From the NCBI RefSeq assembly GCF_001877035.1, contig NZ_CP015756.1:4331001-4395000 (forward strand): DNA of 64,000 nucleotides, in the 5' to 3' direction. Made by a program: the position numbers and the translations under genes. Below, piece by piece: positions 38,339-47,192 of this stretch. Position 1 is the stretch's first letter; every line of letters begins with the position of its first letter. Source of the DNA: Clostridium estertheticum subsp. estertheticum (GTDB lineage: Bacteria; Bacillota; Clostridia; Clostridiales; Clostridiaceae). The notes beneath the pieces were generated by a model. That model was not told the DNA's origin and did no database searches. It saw only the letters and a list, made by a program, of their open reading frames with translations.

Positions 38339-39721
38339 TTACTTCTTATCTTGTTCTTGTTCCTGCTTTTGATCTTCCTCTTGTTTTATGTTTTTGTCTT
38401 CATCTTTGTCTTTATCTTCATCTTTGTATTCATCTTTGTCTTTATTTTTTATTTTTTCAATTACCTCTTTAAAGGACTCATCATTCATATTAACTATAGC
38501 AGTATCCTTGGGTATCTCCCTAGGTACAATTACTATTCCTAGCCTTTTATTCGAAGCCATATTACTATAATTTACATTTTTAAGATCTCCAAAGGGTTTC
38601 TTAATTTTTAAAGATAGCGAACTAAAATTTCCTTTAATTATATTAAAGATTTCTTCTTCAACCTCTATCGCTTTACCATTAAGCTCAACTATCAAGTCGC
38701 CACTTTCAATTCCCATTTGAAAGGCAGGAGATTTAGGGGCTACCGCAAGTACCATAATTCCCTCATCACTACTACTAAATTTAGGTTTCATCGTGAACTC
38801 CATATGCTTTTCTAGTCTAAGCATTGCCTCGTGTACTACTGCCGCAAATATTAGAATAAAAAATTGATACGCTGTGCCTAGTACCGCGAGTTGCGCTACG
38901 GCTGTTAACAATACTCCATAAACCATAATTAAAGCACCTGAAGTGAGCGTCTTCGCCCTCTTACTCTTAGTAAAAGTAATGCCACTATAACCTATGACTC
39001 CATACAAAGCAATCGAGGCTATAACAGAATTTTTGACAATTCGATCTATTATATTCCCTTTTATTAAATGTCTCCATTCAGGTATCATTACGCTCTGTCC
39101 AACCACTAAGTTCGATGAAGTTGCACTTAAAAGTATAAGTAGCGCAATCGGTAACGCCCAGTATCTTTTTAATGCAAACCCACCAATAATTTTGTTATCT
39201 CTGTTGGTAAATACCGGGATAGCTCCTCTTGAACCATCTATCATAACTAGACTTCCCTCTACAATATGTAATATTCCAACAAGTGTCATTAAAGTCAAAA
39301 TATCAATATTTATAACATCTAATTGTGGCATATTTAATGTATTTGCTGCATATTTAAACAATAAGCTGGCTATACCTAGTACTGCACCAGAATAAGAAAA
39401 GCAAATAAATCTAGGCTTAAATGCCATAAAAAATAACGAAACCATAAACAATAAATAAATGTTTGAGTTTTCATCAAAAACTAATCCTGCGTACGTAAAT
39501 ATTAGACTAGCTGCAGCCCCAGCAAAAATACCTATTACAATTTGAGAAATAGTTAATTCAAATGCTGAGTCTAAACTTTCTCCCATTATCATCTTCTGCA
39601 TAGCAGCAATTTTCTTGTTTTTATTATAAAAAATCAATGCAATCATCATTAAAATAAACGCATTTGAAGGGTCTGCAATTGCATAAGCAACTGCTCTTAA
39701 AGTATGTATTGCAATCTCCAT
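38339..39721 (-). CDS. MinJ-like polytopic membrane protein with PDZ domain
   Basis: From the ATG with GGGAGGAG upstream it has 460 residues; an upstream in-frame TTG lies in the T-tract of the ctp terminator and is rejected. About eight membrane spans (residues 1-310) are followed by a PDZ domain (about 320-405; AVAPKSPAFQMGIESGDLIVELNG) and a highly charged tail made of Lys/Asp/Glu/Gln repeats (about 420-460). The order ftsE, ftsX, ctp, this gene, with uvrBA near, matches that around B. subtilis minJ, whose product links DivIVA to MinD. A role in division-site topology is inferred from fold and position. Confidence 0.7.
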   Translation of the reverse strand: MEIAIHTLRAVAYAIADPSNAFILMMIALIFYNKNKKIAAMQKMIMGESLDSAFELTISQIVIGIFAGAAASLIFTYAGLVFDENSNIYLLFMVSLFFMAFKPRFICFSYSGAVLGIASLLFKYAANTLNMPQLDVINIDILTLMTLVGILHIVEGSLVMIDGSRGAIPVFTNRDNKIIGGFALKRYWALPIALLILLSATSSNLVVGQSVMIPEWRHLIKGNIIDRIVKNSVIASIALYGVIGYSGITFTKSKRAKTLTSGALIMVYGVLLTAVAQLAVLGTAYQFFILIFAAVVHEAMLRLEKHMEFTMKPKFSSSDEGIMVLAVAPKSPAFQMGIESGDLIVELNGKAIEVEEEIFNIIKGNFSSLSLKIKKPFGDLKNVNYSNMASNKRLGIVIVPREIPKDTAIVNMNDESFKEVIEKIKNKDKDEYKDEDKDKDEDKNIKQEEDQKQEQEQDKK

Positions 39722-39790
39722 TGGATAAAATTCTCCTCCCATATTAATGAAGTTTATTAAGGTAATAGCATCATTAATAAAAATGTTCTT

Positions 39791-39828
39791 AAAAACCAAA
39801 TATCTACCATGTTACTGGTAGATATTTG
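39791..39828 (-). terminator. Terminator of ctp
   Basis: A perfect 13-bp stem (39797-39809 with 39816-39828) with a 6-nt loop, followed on the minus strand by GTTTTT, 8 nt past the ctp stop. Confidence 0.92.
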
Positions 39829-39835
39829 TTAATTA

Positions 39836-41116
39836 TTACTTAATTTTATCCGTAGCTATCTCCAAGGCTTTTTTAAATTGTGGATCTAAAGCTCTATTAT
39901 ATACTTTCTCTTTAAGTGCTTGTGGATACACTACAGCAACTCCTGGTTTAATTCCAATATGCTGTATATTTTCACCATTTGGAGTATAATATTTTGATAT
40001 AGTTACCTTTAATGCAGTACCATCATCAAAACCACTATTACTTCCAGAAAGCATAGTTTGAACTATACCCTTACCAAAGGTTTTTTCTCCAACCAGTGTA
40101 CCAACCTTATAGTCTCTTATAGCACCTGCAAAAATTTCTGAAGCACTTGCTGATCCCGAATCCGTTAGTACAGTTAATGGCATGCCTATTGCTATACCAC
40201 CCTTTGACTTATACTCAATCTTTTTCTTGTTTTTGTCTATTGTGTATACTATATTTTTCCCCTTAGGTACGAAATTAGATGTTAAATCTACAACCTGATC
40301 TAAAAGTCCGCCTGGATTACCTCTTTCATCAACTATTAAGCTCTTCATTCCCTTACTTTGTAATTCCTCTAATTTTTTATTAAAATTAGCGGCAGTATGT
40401 TCATCAAACATTGTAAGTTGAATATATCCAATTTTATTTGCTAACATTTCGCCCTTAACTGTTACTAAATCGATAGCAGCACGTTTCATACTAACATTAA
40501 AATTCGCTTTTCCTTTTCTACTAAGTGTTAATGTAACGGCCCCGCCTTCTTTACCTTTCATCATAGCAACTGCCTTTTCTAATTCTTTCCCAGTCACTTC
40601 AGTTGAATTAACCTTTTTTATGATATCCCCAGAAATTATTCCTGCCTTTTTAGCTGGTGAATCATCAAATGTTGAAATTACAACTATTTTATCATCTTTA
40701 ACTCCCACTTGTAGGCCAAGACCAGTGTAAGCACCTTCTGTTTGAGTATTAAAATCTGTGTACTCTTTTTTGTTCATAAAAACTGTATAAGGATCATTTA
40801 AGGAATTAGTCATACCTTTTATAGCTCCCTCTACTAAAACATCATCACTAATTTTACCATCATAATACTGATATAATTTATTCCTGACTAAAAATAGTTT
40901 TTGAAACTTTAATACTTGTTCATAATCATCTCTTGCAATTATTACTTTACCGTTTGGGCTCCCTAAAGAAATCTGATTTGAAACAAACAAAGTTATACAA
41001 TTAGTAATAATAAGTAACACTACAACCCATATAATTAGTTTCTTTTTTCTCGCTTTAAATCCTTCACTATCATTTCCAACAATTTTGAAACTATTAAACT
41101 TATTTTCATCACTCAT
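39836..41116 (-). CDS. ctpB: C-terminal processing peptidase (S41, CtpB/CtpA type)
   Basis: Membrane-anchored serine protease with a PDZ domain. It has 426 residues from the ATG with GAGGTG six bases upstream. One N-terminal membrane span (about 28-50) exposes the protein outside the membrane. Then come the PDZ domain (about 110-195, with SPAKKAGIISGDIIKKVN), and the S41 catalytic core with Ser in DSGSASASEI (about 320) and Lys in GEKTFGKGIVQT (about 346). CtpB of B. subtilis cleaves the SpoIVFA regulator during sporulation, and other Ctp proteins act in wall turnover. It follows ftsX after a strong hairpin, in the conserved ftsEX-ctp order. Confidence 0.92.
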   Translation of the reverse strand: MSDENKFNSFKIVGNDSEGFKARKKKLIIWVVVLLIITNCITLFVSNQISLGSPNGKVIIARDDYEQVLKFQKLFLVRNKLYQYYDGKISDDVLVEGAIKGMTNSLNDPYTVFMNKKEYTDFNTQTEGAYTGLGLQVGVKDDKIVVISTFDDSPAKKAGIISGDIIKKVNSTEVTGKELEKAVAMMKGKEGGAVTLTLSRKGKANFNVSMKRAAIDLVTVKGEMLANKIGYIQLTMFDEHTAANFNKKLEELQSKGMKSLIVDERGNPGGLLDQVVDLTSNFVPKGKNIVYTIDKNKKKIEYKSKGGIAIGMPLTVLTDSGSASASEIFAGAIRDYKVGTLVGEKTFGKGIVQTMLSGSNSGFDDGTALKVTISKYYTPNGENIQHIGIKPGVAVVYPQALKEKVYNRALDPQFKKALEIATDKIK

Positions 41117-41198
41117 TTTATACACCTCTTTGTGATTCTATATATATTATTATGTAATTATATATAATTTATAACACTAATATTAAATAAACATATTT

Positions 41199-41240
41199 AA
41201 CGACATTTTAGAAGGGAACTAATTCCCTTCTAAAATCGTT
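41199..41240. terminator. Long hairpin between ftsX and ctp
   Basis: A 14-bp perfect stem (41205-41218 with 41223-41236) with a 4-nt loop, extendable by AACGA/TCGTT outside one bulge. It starts 67 nt after the ftsX stop. No T-run follows on the minus strand, so it may be an RNA-processing or partial terminator hairpin. Confidence 0.6.
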
Positions 41241-41306
41241 AGTTTTAAAGCTTCTACAAGCTAAACAACTTAGCATAGTTAAAAACCTTACAAAAAAGCT
41301 TTAGTA

Positions 41307-42191
41307 TTATACAATCAAGAACTTTCTTATTGATATAGAGCTTCCTAATGCTCCAATAATTAAGCCACCTAACATAAACTGCCATAATGTCGTACTTAAT
41401 ATAATATAAGGATTAATTAATGTAATTCCAAGTACCCCACTAGTAACCTTCTCAAAAACCAGTTTATAAGCATAATACAGTACCCCAGTAGAAATAATTG
41501 CTCCTGATATGCCAAGAAGCATTCCTTCAATAATAAACGGCCATCTTATGAACCAATCAGTTGCACCAACAAACTTCATAATTCCGATTTCTTTTTTTCT
41601 AGAGTATACTGTAAGTTTAATTGTGTTTCCAATTAGAAATAAAGATACACTTACTAGGATTGCAAATAATACAATTCCTACAATCTTAAGAGTATTCGTT
41701 ATTTTTATAATTTTATCAACGGTTTCCCGTCCATCATTAATTTTCTCTATACCTTTTAATCCAGTAACAGCTTTTACGACACTACTTACCATCTCAGGCT
41801 TTTCTACCTTTACAACATATGAAGTTGGAAAGATCTTTTCCAATCCTTTTGTTAAGGATTCGTTTTCCTTACCAAATTGTTTCTTTGCATTGTTTAGTGC
41901 ATCATTCTTATCTTCAAACGTAATACTTGAAACTCCCGCTACTCCATTCAAAGTTCTTTCTATAGCTGACTTGTCTGCTATCGTTATATTATCTTTAAGA
42001 TAAACTGTTGCTTGAAGTTTAGCCCCTAGTTCTTTAACTCCTGCATTAACATTAAAAACAATTAGCAAAAATACGCCTAAAATAAATAAAGTAGCTGCCA
42101 CTGTAGCCACCGAAGCTATACTAACCGTTTTATTTCTTTTTAAACTCTTTAAAGCATCCATGATAAAATATTTAATTGTACTAATCTTCAT
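41307..42191 (-). CDS. ftsX: Cell division protein FtsX
   Basis: Membrane subunit of the FtsEX complex, which activates wall hydrolases at division or elongation. The 294 residues have the family topology: a cytoplasmic start and first span (about 22-45), an extracellular domain (about 50-165), and three closing spans (about 172-195, 220-245, 262-285). Family segments seen: VSIASVATVAATLFILGVFL, then KKEIGIMKFVGATDWFIRWPF between spans. It overlaps ftsE by 11 nt, so the two are translationally coupled. Confidence 0.95.
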   Translation of the reverse strand: MKISTIKYFIMDALKSLKRNKTVSIASVATVAATLFILGVFLLIVFNVNAGVKELGAKLQATVYLKDNITIADKSAIERTLNGVAGVSSITFEDKNDALNNAKKQFGKENESLTKGLEKIFPTSYVVKVEKPEMVSSVVKAVTGLKGIEKINDGRETVDKIIKITNTLKIVGIVLFAILVSVSLFLIGNTIKLTVYSRKKEIGIMKFVGATDWFIRWPFIIEGMLLGISGAIISTGVLYYAYKLVFEKVTSGVLGITLINPYIILSTTLWQFMLGGLIIGALGSSISIRKFLIV

Positions 42192-42867
42192 AACCGTATC
42201 TTCCCCTCTGCTCGTCTCTAACTAGAACACCTTTTTCTATAGCGAGCACTCTCTTCTTCATAGCATCCACTATATTTTTAGCATGTGTTGCCATAACCAC
42301 AGTGGTACCTGCTTTGTTAATATCATTTAAAACATCCATAATTCCTAATGCAGTTTCTGGATCTAAATTCCCTGTTGGCTCATCTGCTATTAGCAAAGTG
42401 GGATTATTTACTATAGCCCTTGCAAGGGAAACTCTTTGTTTTTCTCCACCTGAAATTTCATTAGGAAAAGCCATATGTTTTTTCGACAATCCAACTAAAT
42501 CTAAAACATAAGGTACCCTTTTTTTAATATCCTTTGCAGAACATTCTGTAGCCCTGAGTGCAAATGCCACATTTTCATAAACATTTAGGGTATCAATCAA
42601 TCTAAAGTCTTGGAAAACCACTCCAATTTTCCGCCTATAGTATGGTATATTCTTTCTAAGTATGCTTGTTATATCTACATCATTTATGGTAACACTACCT
42701 GTAGTTGGTTCTACCTCTTTTAAAAGTATTTTAACAAAAGTCGATTTACCCGCTCCACTAGGTCCTACAAGGAATACAAATTCCCCCTTTTCAATAGTAA
42801 TATCAATATTCGACAAAGCTATTACATTATTATCATAGATCTTAGTTACTTTTTTCACTTGTATCAT
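42181..42867 (-). CDS. ftsE: Cell division ATP-binding protein FtsE
   Basis: ABC ATPase that energises FtsX. The 228 residues contain Walker A GPSGAGKST (about 36-44), Q-loop VFQDFRL, signature ISGGEKQRVSLARA, Walker B LLIADEPTGNLD and the H-loop MATHAKNI. AAGGAG precedes the ATG. It heads the ftsE-ftsX pair, with an extended -10 promoter about 50 nt upstream. Confidence 0.96.
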   Translation of the reverse strand: MIQVKKVTKIYDNNVIALSNIDITIEKGEFVFLVGPSGAGKSTFVKILLKEVEPTTGSVTINDVDITSILRKNIPYYRRKIGVVFQDFRLIDTLNVYENVAFALRATECSAKDIKKRVPYVLDLVGLSKKHMAFPNEISGGEKQRVSLARAIVNNPTLLIADEPTGNLDPETALGIMDVLNDINKAGTTVVMATHAKNIVDAMKKRVLAIEKGVLVRDEQRGRYGYED

Positions 42868-42921
42868 ATTAAAATCTCCTTACAACGTTTATATATTCAT
42901 TTCAGTAAAATCACTAATAAC

Positions 42922-42930
42922 ATTATAACA
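42922..42930 (-). promoter_or_regulatory. Extended -10 promoter of ftsEX
   Basis: The minus strand reads TGTTATAAT (42930-42922), a consensus -10 with the TGn extension, about 55 nt before the ftsE ATG. No good -35 was found at 17 nt. Confidence 0.45.
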
Positions 42931-43082
42931 TAATGACAATGCCTTAATAAATTTTAATATAAAAATTTCGTGAATATTCTTTAAAATTATTATGTATTCT
43001 CGTACAAATCTCACCTTTATGATAAGAAGTTTCTATATTATCTCATTATTGCTCTATTTTAACAAACTTTGTATAATTCAAT

Positions 43083-43119
43083 AAAATAGATAAGGGTATT
43101 AAATACCCTTATCTATTTT
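43083..43119 (-). terminator. Terminator of the alr-ndoAI-ndoA group
   Basis: A 16-bp perfect stem (43083-43098 with 43104-43119) with a 5-nt loop. The right arm overlaps the ndoA stop codon by two bases, and TTTTATT follows on the minus strand. Confidence 0.85.
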
Positions 43120-43465
43120 ATAAACCTACACTTATTAAAAGTGCTGTATCTACTTTTTTCATATCACCATCAGTCATGTGACCAATTTTTTCTTTTAATC
43201 TTTTTTTATCCAATGTTCTTATTTGTTCCAGCAAAACCACAGAATCTTTGTTTAGACCATACTCTTCTGAAGAAATTTCAACATGAGTAGGGAGTTTCGC
43301 TTTATTTATCTGAGAAGTAATAGCTGCAATAATAATAGTGGGACTGTACTTGTTGCCAATATCATTTTGAAGTATAATTACTGGTCTAATCCCGCCTTGC
43401 TCTGAGCCTACAACCGGGCTCAAATCAGCATAAAATATATCTCCTCTTTTTACTATTGTTGTCAT
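43118..43465 (-). CDS. ndoA: MazF/NdoA-type endoribonuclease toxin
   Basis: A 115-residue PemK/MazF-fold ribosome-independent mRNA interferase (EndoA in B. subtilis, which cuts UACAU). Family motifs: [21 protein letters not shown] at the start, [23 protein letters not shown], and [12 protein letters not shown]. The ATG chosen gives the standard N-terminus. It lies inside the last 41 nt of the antitoxin gene, so expression is coupled, with GGAGAG about 11-13 nt upstream. It is downstream of alr and the antitoxin, as in Bacillus. Confidence 0.95.
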   Translation of the reverse strand: MTTIVKRGDIFYADLSPVVGSEQGGIRPVIILQNDIGNKYSPTIIIAAITSQINKAKLPTHVEISSEEYGLNKDSVVLLEQIRTLDKKRLKEKIGHMTDGDMKKVDTALLISVGL

Positions 43466-43745
43466 TTGACAAATCACTCTCCGAAAGCTTAACTTCGTAT
43501 TCTTTAAACTCTTTAATATCTTTTTCAAAACCCATATTAGCTATTTTTAAATTTAATTCAGCCATTTCCAAATATCCTTGTTTCATTGTATCTATATAAT
43601 TAAGTCTTTTCTTTTCCTCAATATATAGTATTATAGCTTCCCTAATAAATACACTTCTTTTTTTACAATCTTTTTTGAGTGCCTTATTAAATTTAATGTA
43701 AAGTTCCTCCGAGAGGTTTATTACTAATTTCTTTGAAGTCGACAT
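43425..43745 (-). CDS. ndoAI: Ribbon-helix-helix antitoxin (NdoAI/MazE type)
   Basis: A 106-residue antitoxin that neutralises NdoA and represses its own promoter. The N-terminal CopG-like ribbon-helix-helix is [19 protein letters not shown] followed by [18 protein letters not shown] (about 5-50), and the acidic C-terminus (SESDLSND...) would bind the toxin. AGGAGG lies 13 nt before the chosen ATG; an ATG twelve codons earlier precedes that site and is rejected. The gene's 3' end overlaps the toxin start by 41 nt. Confidence 0.88.
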   Translation of the reverse strand: MSTSKKLVINLSEELYIKFNKALKKDCKKRSVFIREAIILYIEEKKRLNYIDTMKQGYLEMAELNLKIANMGFEKDIKEFKEYEVKLSESDLSNDNNSKKRRYILC

Positions 43746-43903
43746 AGAGAATTTAATACCTCCTATTTTGTAAAACAACAATATGTATAAAATTATTATA
43801 ATTCAATCTATGTCAATCTGTCAAAGAAATTATTCGTTTTTTCGCCTTTTTTCAACAAGTTATTTTACATAAAATAGACTATTTTACATGTAAAATAGTA
43901 TTA

Positions 43904-45064
43904 TTATACATACTCTTTTATCTTTACAACTTCGCCTTCCTTAATGTATACTCTCGGAACTCTTTTGCCAATCATACAAACTATCTCGTAACTAATAGTA
44001 CCTATTAGTCCACCGACAACGTCTGCATTAAATTTATTATTTTCATCTTCGCCTATTAGTATAACCTCGTCCCCAACTTTTACTCCATTGATCCTTGTAA
44101 TATCAATCATACACTGATCCATACAAATTTTCCCTATAACTGGAGCAAATTTACCTTTTATAATAACCTTTGCCTTTTGAAATAAAAGCCGTGTATACCC
44201 ATCAGCATAACCAATTGGAAGTGTTGCTATAACACTTTCTTTATCTGTTTTATATTCTCTTCCGTAACCAACACATTCTCCAGGTGGCAACGTTTTTATA
44301 TGTACAACATTTGTTTTTAAAGTCATGGCCGGTAATAAATCTAGTTTTTCCTTATTTACCTCATCCGACGGATAATAACCATAAATTATTATTCCTGGTC
44401 GTACTGCCTCATAATGGATTTTTGGTAAATCTATGATAGCCGCACTATTGGCAATATGTCTTGTGTTTATGTAAACTTTTTTTGCTTCTAATTTTTGATA
44501 AAACTCATCAAATTTTTTCACTTGAATATTAGTATATGTCTTATCTTTTTCATCTGCAGTTGAGAAGTGACAAAAAATCCCTTCTATGATTACGTTAGGT
44601 AATAAACTTATCTTATATACTTCTTGTACACTTTCATCACTTGGTAAAAAACCTATTCTACCCATCCCTGTGTCTAAAGCTATGTGTATTCTTGCTATTT
44701 TATTTTCATCTTGGGCCATCTTTGATAATTGTTTTGCAAATTCATATGAAAATACAGTTTGTTCAATATTATACTTCAACAAATTATCTATAAGTTCCGG
44801 TGGTGTAAACCCTAATATCATTATTGGACATTCTATGCCCGATCGCCTGAGTTCCATTGCTTCACTTAACATTGCAACGGCTAAACTATCTGCACCATTT
44901 TCAAGTAGTACTGGAGCTACATCTACAGCTCCATGCCCATAAGCATCTGCCTTTACAACTGCCATAATTTTTTTACTTTTCGTTACTCGTCTAATCTCAC
45001 GCATATTATGTGCTAGTTTATCTAAATCAACCTCAGCCCATGCAGGTCTTAAATGTTTAAACAT
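43904..45064 (-). CDS. alr: Alanine racemase
   Basis: Pyridoxal-phosphate enzyme making D-alanine for peptidoglycan. It has 386 residues from the ATG with AGGTGAAGG upstream; the GTG three codons earlier is part of that site. The PLP lysine is Lys38 in VKADAYGHGA, and the catalytic tyrosine lies in CVGYGREY (about 255-265). Also seen: MGRIGF, HFSTADE, and GKICMDQCMIDIT. It is 37 nt behind the lipoprotein gene and 158 nt before the antitoxin start, in the acpS-lipoprotein-alr-ndoAI-ndoA order of Bacillus. Confidence 0.97.
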   Translation of the reverse strand: MFKHLRPAWAEVDLDKLAHNMREIRRVTKSKKIMAVVKADAYGHGAVDVAPVLLENGADSLAVAMLSEAMELRRSGIECPIMILGFTPPELIDNLLKYNIEQTVFSYEFAKQLSKMAQDENKIARIHIALDTGMGRIGFLPSDESVQEVYKISLLPNVIIEGIFCHFSTADEKDKTYTNIQVKKFDEFYQKLEAKKVYINTRHIANSAAIIDLPKIHYEAVRPGIIIYGYYPSDEVNKEKLDLLPAMTLKTNVVHIKTLPPGECVGYGREYKTDKESVIATLPIGYADGYTRLLFQKAKVIIKGKFAPVIGKICMDQCMIDITRINGVKVGDEVILIGEDENNKFNADVVGGLIGTISYEIVCMIGKRVPRVYIKEGEVVKIKEYV

Positions 45065-45101
45065 TACCTTCACCTCGCTTGTTACTAAAATTTAATATAT
45101 A

Positions 45102-45716
45102 TTATGGAACATTAAACTCTTTAGGTTCAATCTTTAAATTGGCAATAAAATTAGTATATGTTATATTAATTTTTTCTTTACCACTATTATCGTAAATAAT
45201 CATTTTTTCTGGCAACATGCTTTTATTATTAACATATAAAAGTGCATTATTAATATTTTTATTATTACCAGGTATAAATAAATTAATTACTGTGTATTCA
45301 ATATTATTAACATTCTTAGTAACATATTTTATTTCCTCATTAGTATACAATAATCCTATGTATTCACCTATAAAACTTAGTTTAAGTACTTCATCAAAGC
45401 TTTTGCTTTGTACATATGACCTTCCATTATTTTTATCTTTAATATAAATTTTATCATCTGATTTATATATGAACACTCTGTTTTTGTTTAACTCTAGTTT
45501 ATATCCGCCTCCCTTTAAATATGATTGTTTTGCCTTATAGTTAATTGTCTGTTTATCATTCTTTATGTCCATGTTCATATTTGTAGTATAGCTATCCATG
45601 TTTTTTAAAAAGGTTGTAATATCATTAGTATCCTTTGGGGTTTTATCACAAGAAGTAAATATCACCGAACTTAAAATGAACAAAAGACTTAAAAATAATA
45701 ACGATACTTTTTTCAT
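45102..45716 (-). CDS. Lipoprotein of the YdcC/LolA-like type
   Basis: A 204-residue secreted lipoprotein. The signal peptide MKKVSLLFLSLLFILSSVIF ends at a lipobox-like FTSC, with Cys23 as the likely lipidated residue. The mature part is mostly beta strand, with alternating segments such as NMDIKNDKQTINYKAKQSYLKGGGYKLELN and KMIIYDNSGKEKINITYTNF, resembling the LolA/outer-membrane lipoprotein-sorting fold seen in B. subtilis YdcC at the same position between acpS and alr. The function in Gram-positives is not established. Confidence 0.8.
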   Translation of the reverse strand: MKKVSLLFLSLLFILSSVIFTSCDKTPKDTNDITTFLKNMDSYTTNMNMDIKNDKQTINYKAKQSYLKGGGYKLELNKNRVFIYKSDDKIYIKDKNNGRSYVQSKSFDEVLKLSFIGEYIGLLYTNEEIKYVTKNVNNIEYTVINLFIPGNNKNINNALLYVNNKSMLPEKMIIYDNSGKEKINITYTNFIANLKIEPKEFNVP

Positions 45717-45834
45717 TGTAATCCTCCTAGCATTTCTCTAGAGATACAACAATTATTATTGTTGCAAGCCTTATTAGCTTACTCTACTACTTATACTATT
45801 ACTAATGATTACATACTATTACTAAAACAATCAA

Positions 45835-46257
45835 TTATAATGGATCAGATAGCTTTGCTATTTCCACAACTTCTTCATTTTTCTTTTCAACTTCTAATAT
45901 AGCATAAGCAATTGCACTTTCTTCCCCATGAGATATGCTAAGATGAATAATATATTGACCTTCTTTTTTAGCTATTAACTTTGCTTTTCCTTTTAAAATT
46001 ACTACTGGCTTTCCAAGGGTTGTTCGATCAACTTCAATGTCTTTAAAATCAAACCCCATAAAGCCTGTCCCTAAAGCTTTTGCTACAGCTTCTTTTGCAG
46101 CAAATCTCCCAGCTACATATTCAGCCCTTAAATTTCTACTTTTAAGATATTCTAGTTCCGTACTTGTAAAAATTTTTTCTAAAAACTTATTGTTGCTTTC
46201 CATTGCATGTTTTATTCGTCTGATTTCAACTATATCCGTACCTACACCTAGAATCAT
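45835..46257 (-). CDS. acpS: Holo-[acyl-carrier-protein] synthase
   Basis: Transfers 4'-phosphopantetheine from CoA to acyl carrier protein. It has 140 residues from the ATG with GGGAG upstream; an in-frame TTG three codons earlier overlaps that site. Motifs: GVGTDIVEIRRI at the start (metal-binding Asp), FAAKEAVAKALG (about 51-62, with Glu and Lys), and LSISHGEESAIAYAI. There is a C-terminal extension of about 20 residues beyond the usual ~120. It is the first gene of the acpS-lipoprotein-alr-ndoAI-ndoA cluster. Confidence 0.95.
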   Translation of the reverse strand: MILGVGTDIVEIRRIKHAMESNNKFLEKIFTSTELEYLKSRNLRAEYVAGRFAAKEAVAKALGTGFMGFDFKDIEVDRTTLGKPVVILKGKAKLIAKKEGQYIIHLSISHGEESAIAYAILEVEKKNEEVVEIAKLSDPL

Positions 46258-46403
46258 TCTTATCAACTCCCATTTGTTAATCTATGTTTACAAATTTAAA
46301 GCTTTAGTAAGCTATTGTATTATATAGGAATGGTATAATGTTATATTATAACTATGACTATTTATAGTATTATACTCTATATTTTTGTAATTTTCCATTA
46401 TAC

Positions 46404-46443
46404 AAAAAAGAGAATAATCATCCTCTGAAGGTGGAATATTCTC
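46404..46443 (-). terminator. Terminator of the DUF6514 gene
   Basis: GAGAATA (46410-46416) pairs with TATTCTC (46437-46443), with further pairing inside, followed on the minus strand by TTTTTTG; 28 nt past the stop. Confidence 0.85.
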
Positions 46444-46470
46444 ATCAATATGTTAGGTCAAAATAAATTA

Positions 46471-46824
46471 TTAACAAGAAGCTATACTTGCTAACACTTC
46501 ATCAAAATCACTAGTATACTCATCAATATACTCACCCAATATGTCAATCATATGAATAGGTGATACTGTATTATCATATAATATTTTCAAAAGATCTTTA
46601 ACTTTATACCTTTGTGGACTTATATTTTGTACACAATCTCTTTGTATTCTTACAACTGTACCATTGATAATATCTTGCCTTTCTATTTCAATACCATAAG
46701 CTTGTATTTCAGTAAGCTTACCATACATTGATACAGACATGTGACTTTTTACCAATCTGTAAGCATAATTATAATTCACTTCACCATCTGTTATTTCTAT
46801 ATACAAATTCTCTATAATTACCAT
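46471..46824 (-). CDS. DUF6514 family protein
   Basis: A 117-residue soluble protein matching the clostridial DUF6514 type as remembered: an N-terminal beta-rich half (NYNYAYRLVKSHMSVSMYG), YGIEIERQDIINGTVV, RDCVQNISPQRYKVKDLLKILY, and VSPIHMIDILGEYIDEY. No enzymatic motif is seen and the function is unknown. GGGAGG precedes the ATG. It has its own terminator and a long AT-rich upstream region. Confidence 0.7.
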   Translation of the reverse strand: MVIIENLYIEITDGEVNYNYAYRLVKSHMSVSMYGKLTEIQAYGIEIERQDIINGTVVRIQRDCVQNISPQRYKVKDLLKILYDNTVSPIHMIDILGEYIDEYTSDFDEVLASIASC

Positions 46825-47106
46825 ATGTGTTTGCCTCCCATACTTTCTTATGAGAATACAGTAACATTACTTTCAAAAAAAATATGTCATTTTGTGAAAT
46901 ACGTTTACATTATATTATCTCTTTTTAATGACAACTTCAACCCAATACACCCATAATGTCACGATTAAGAAAGAATAGCAATAGGTTACAATTTATATGC
47001 AGTGGTTTATTTGTCGAAATTATAATAAATATAACTAAAAGTTTTTTATATTAAATTGAATATTTTTAAACAAAATATAATCGTTATTTAAAAAGCCCTT
47101 AATTCA
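46825..47106. other. AT-rich intergenic region, no gene seen
   Basis: Between the DUF6514 gene and the hairpin after the next gene. A TATAAT-like -10 on the minus strand near 46913 may serve DUF6514, but no matching -35 was found. No ORF with a ribosome binding site was seen. Confidence 0.4.
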
Positions 47107-47141
47107 ATGCTAAATATTGTTATTTTGTAAATATTTAGCAT
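47107..47141. terminator. Hairpin after the 195-residue unknown gene
   Basis: A 12-bp perfect stem (47107-47118 with 47130-47141) with an 11-nt loop, 51 nt past the stop at 47193. A T5 run occurs only about 11 nt beyond the stem on the minus strand. Confidence 0.55.
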
Positions 47142-47192
47142 ATTGTTTAAAAATTTAACATGTTATTTTGTTTATTTTTTAATTTAACTTTA

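Noticed and set aside
39722-39799. Longer N-terminus for the MinJ-like protein
   Set aside because: The upstream TTG lies in the T-tract of the ctp terminator, while an internal ATG has a strong GGGAGGAG.
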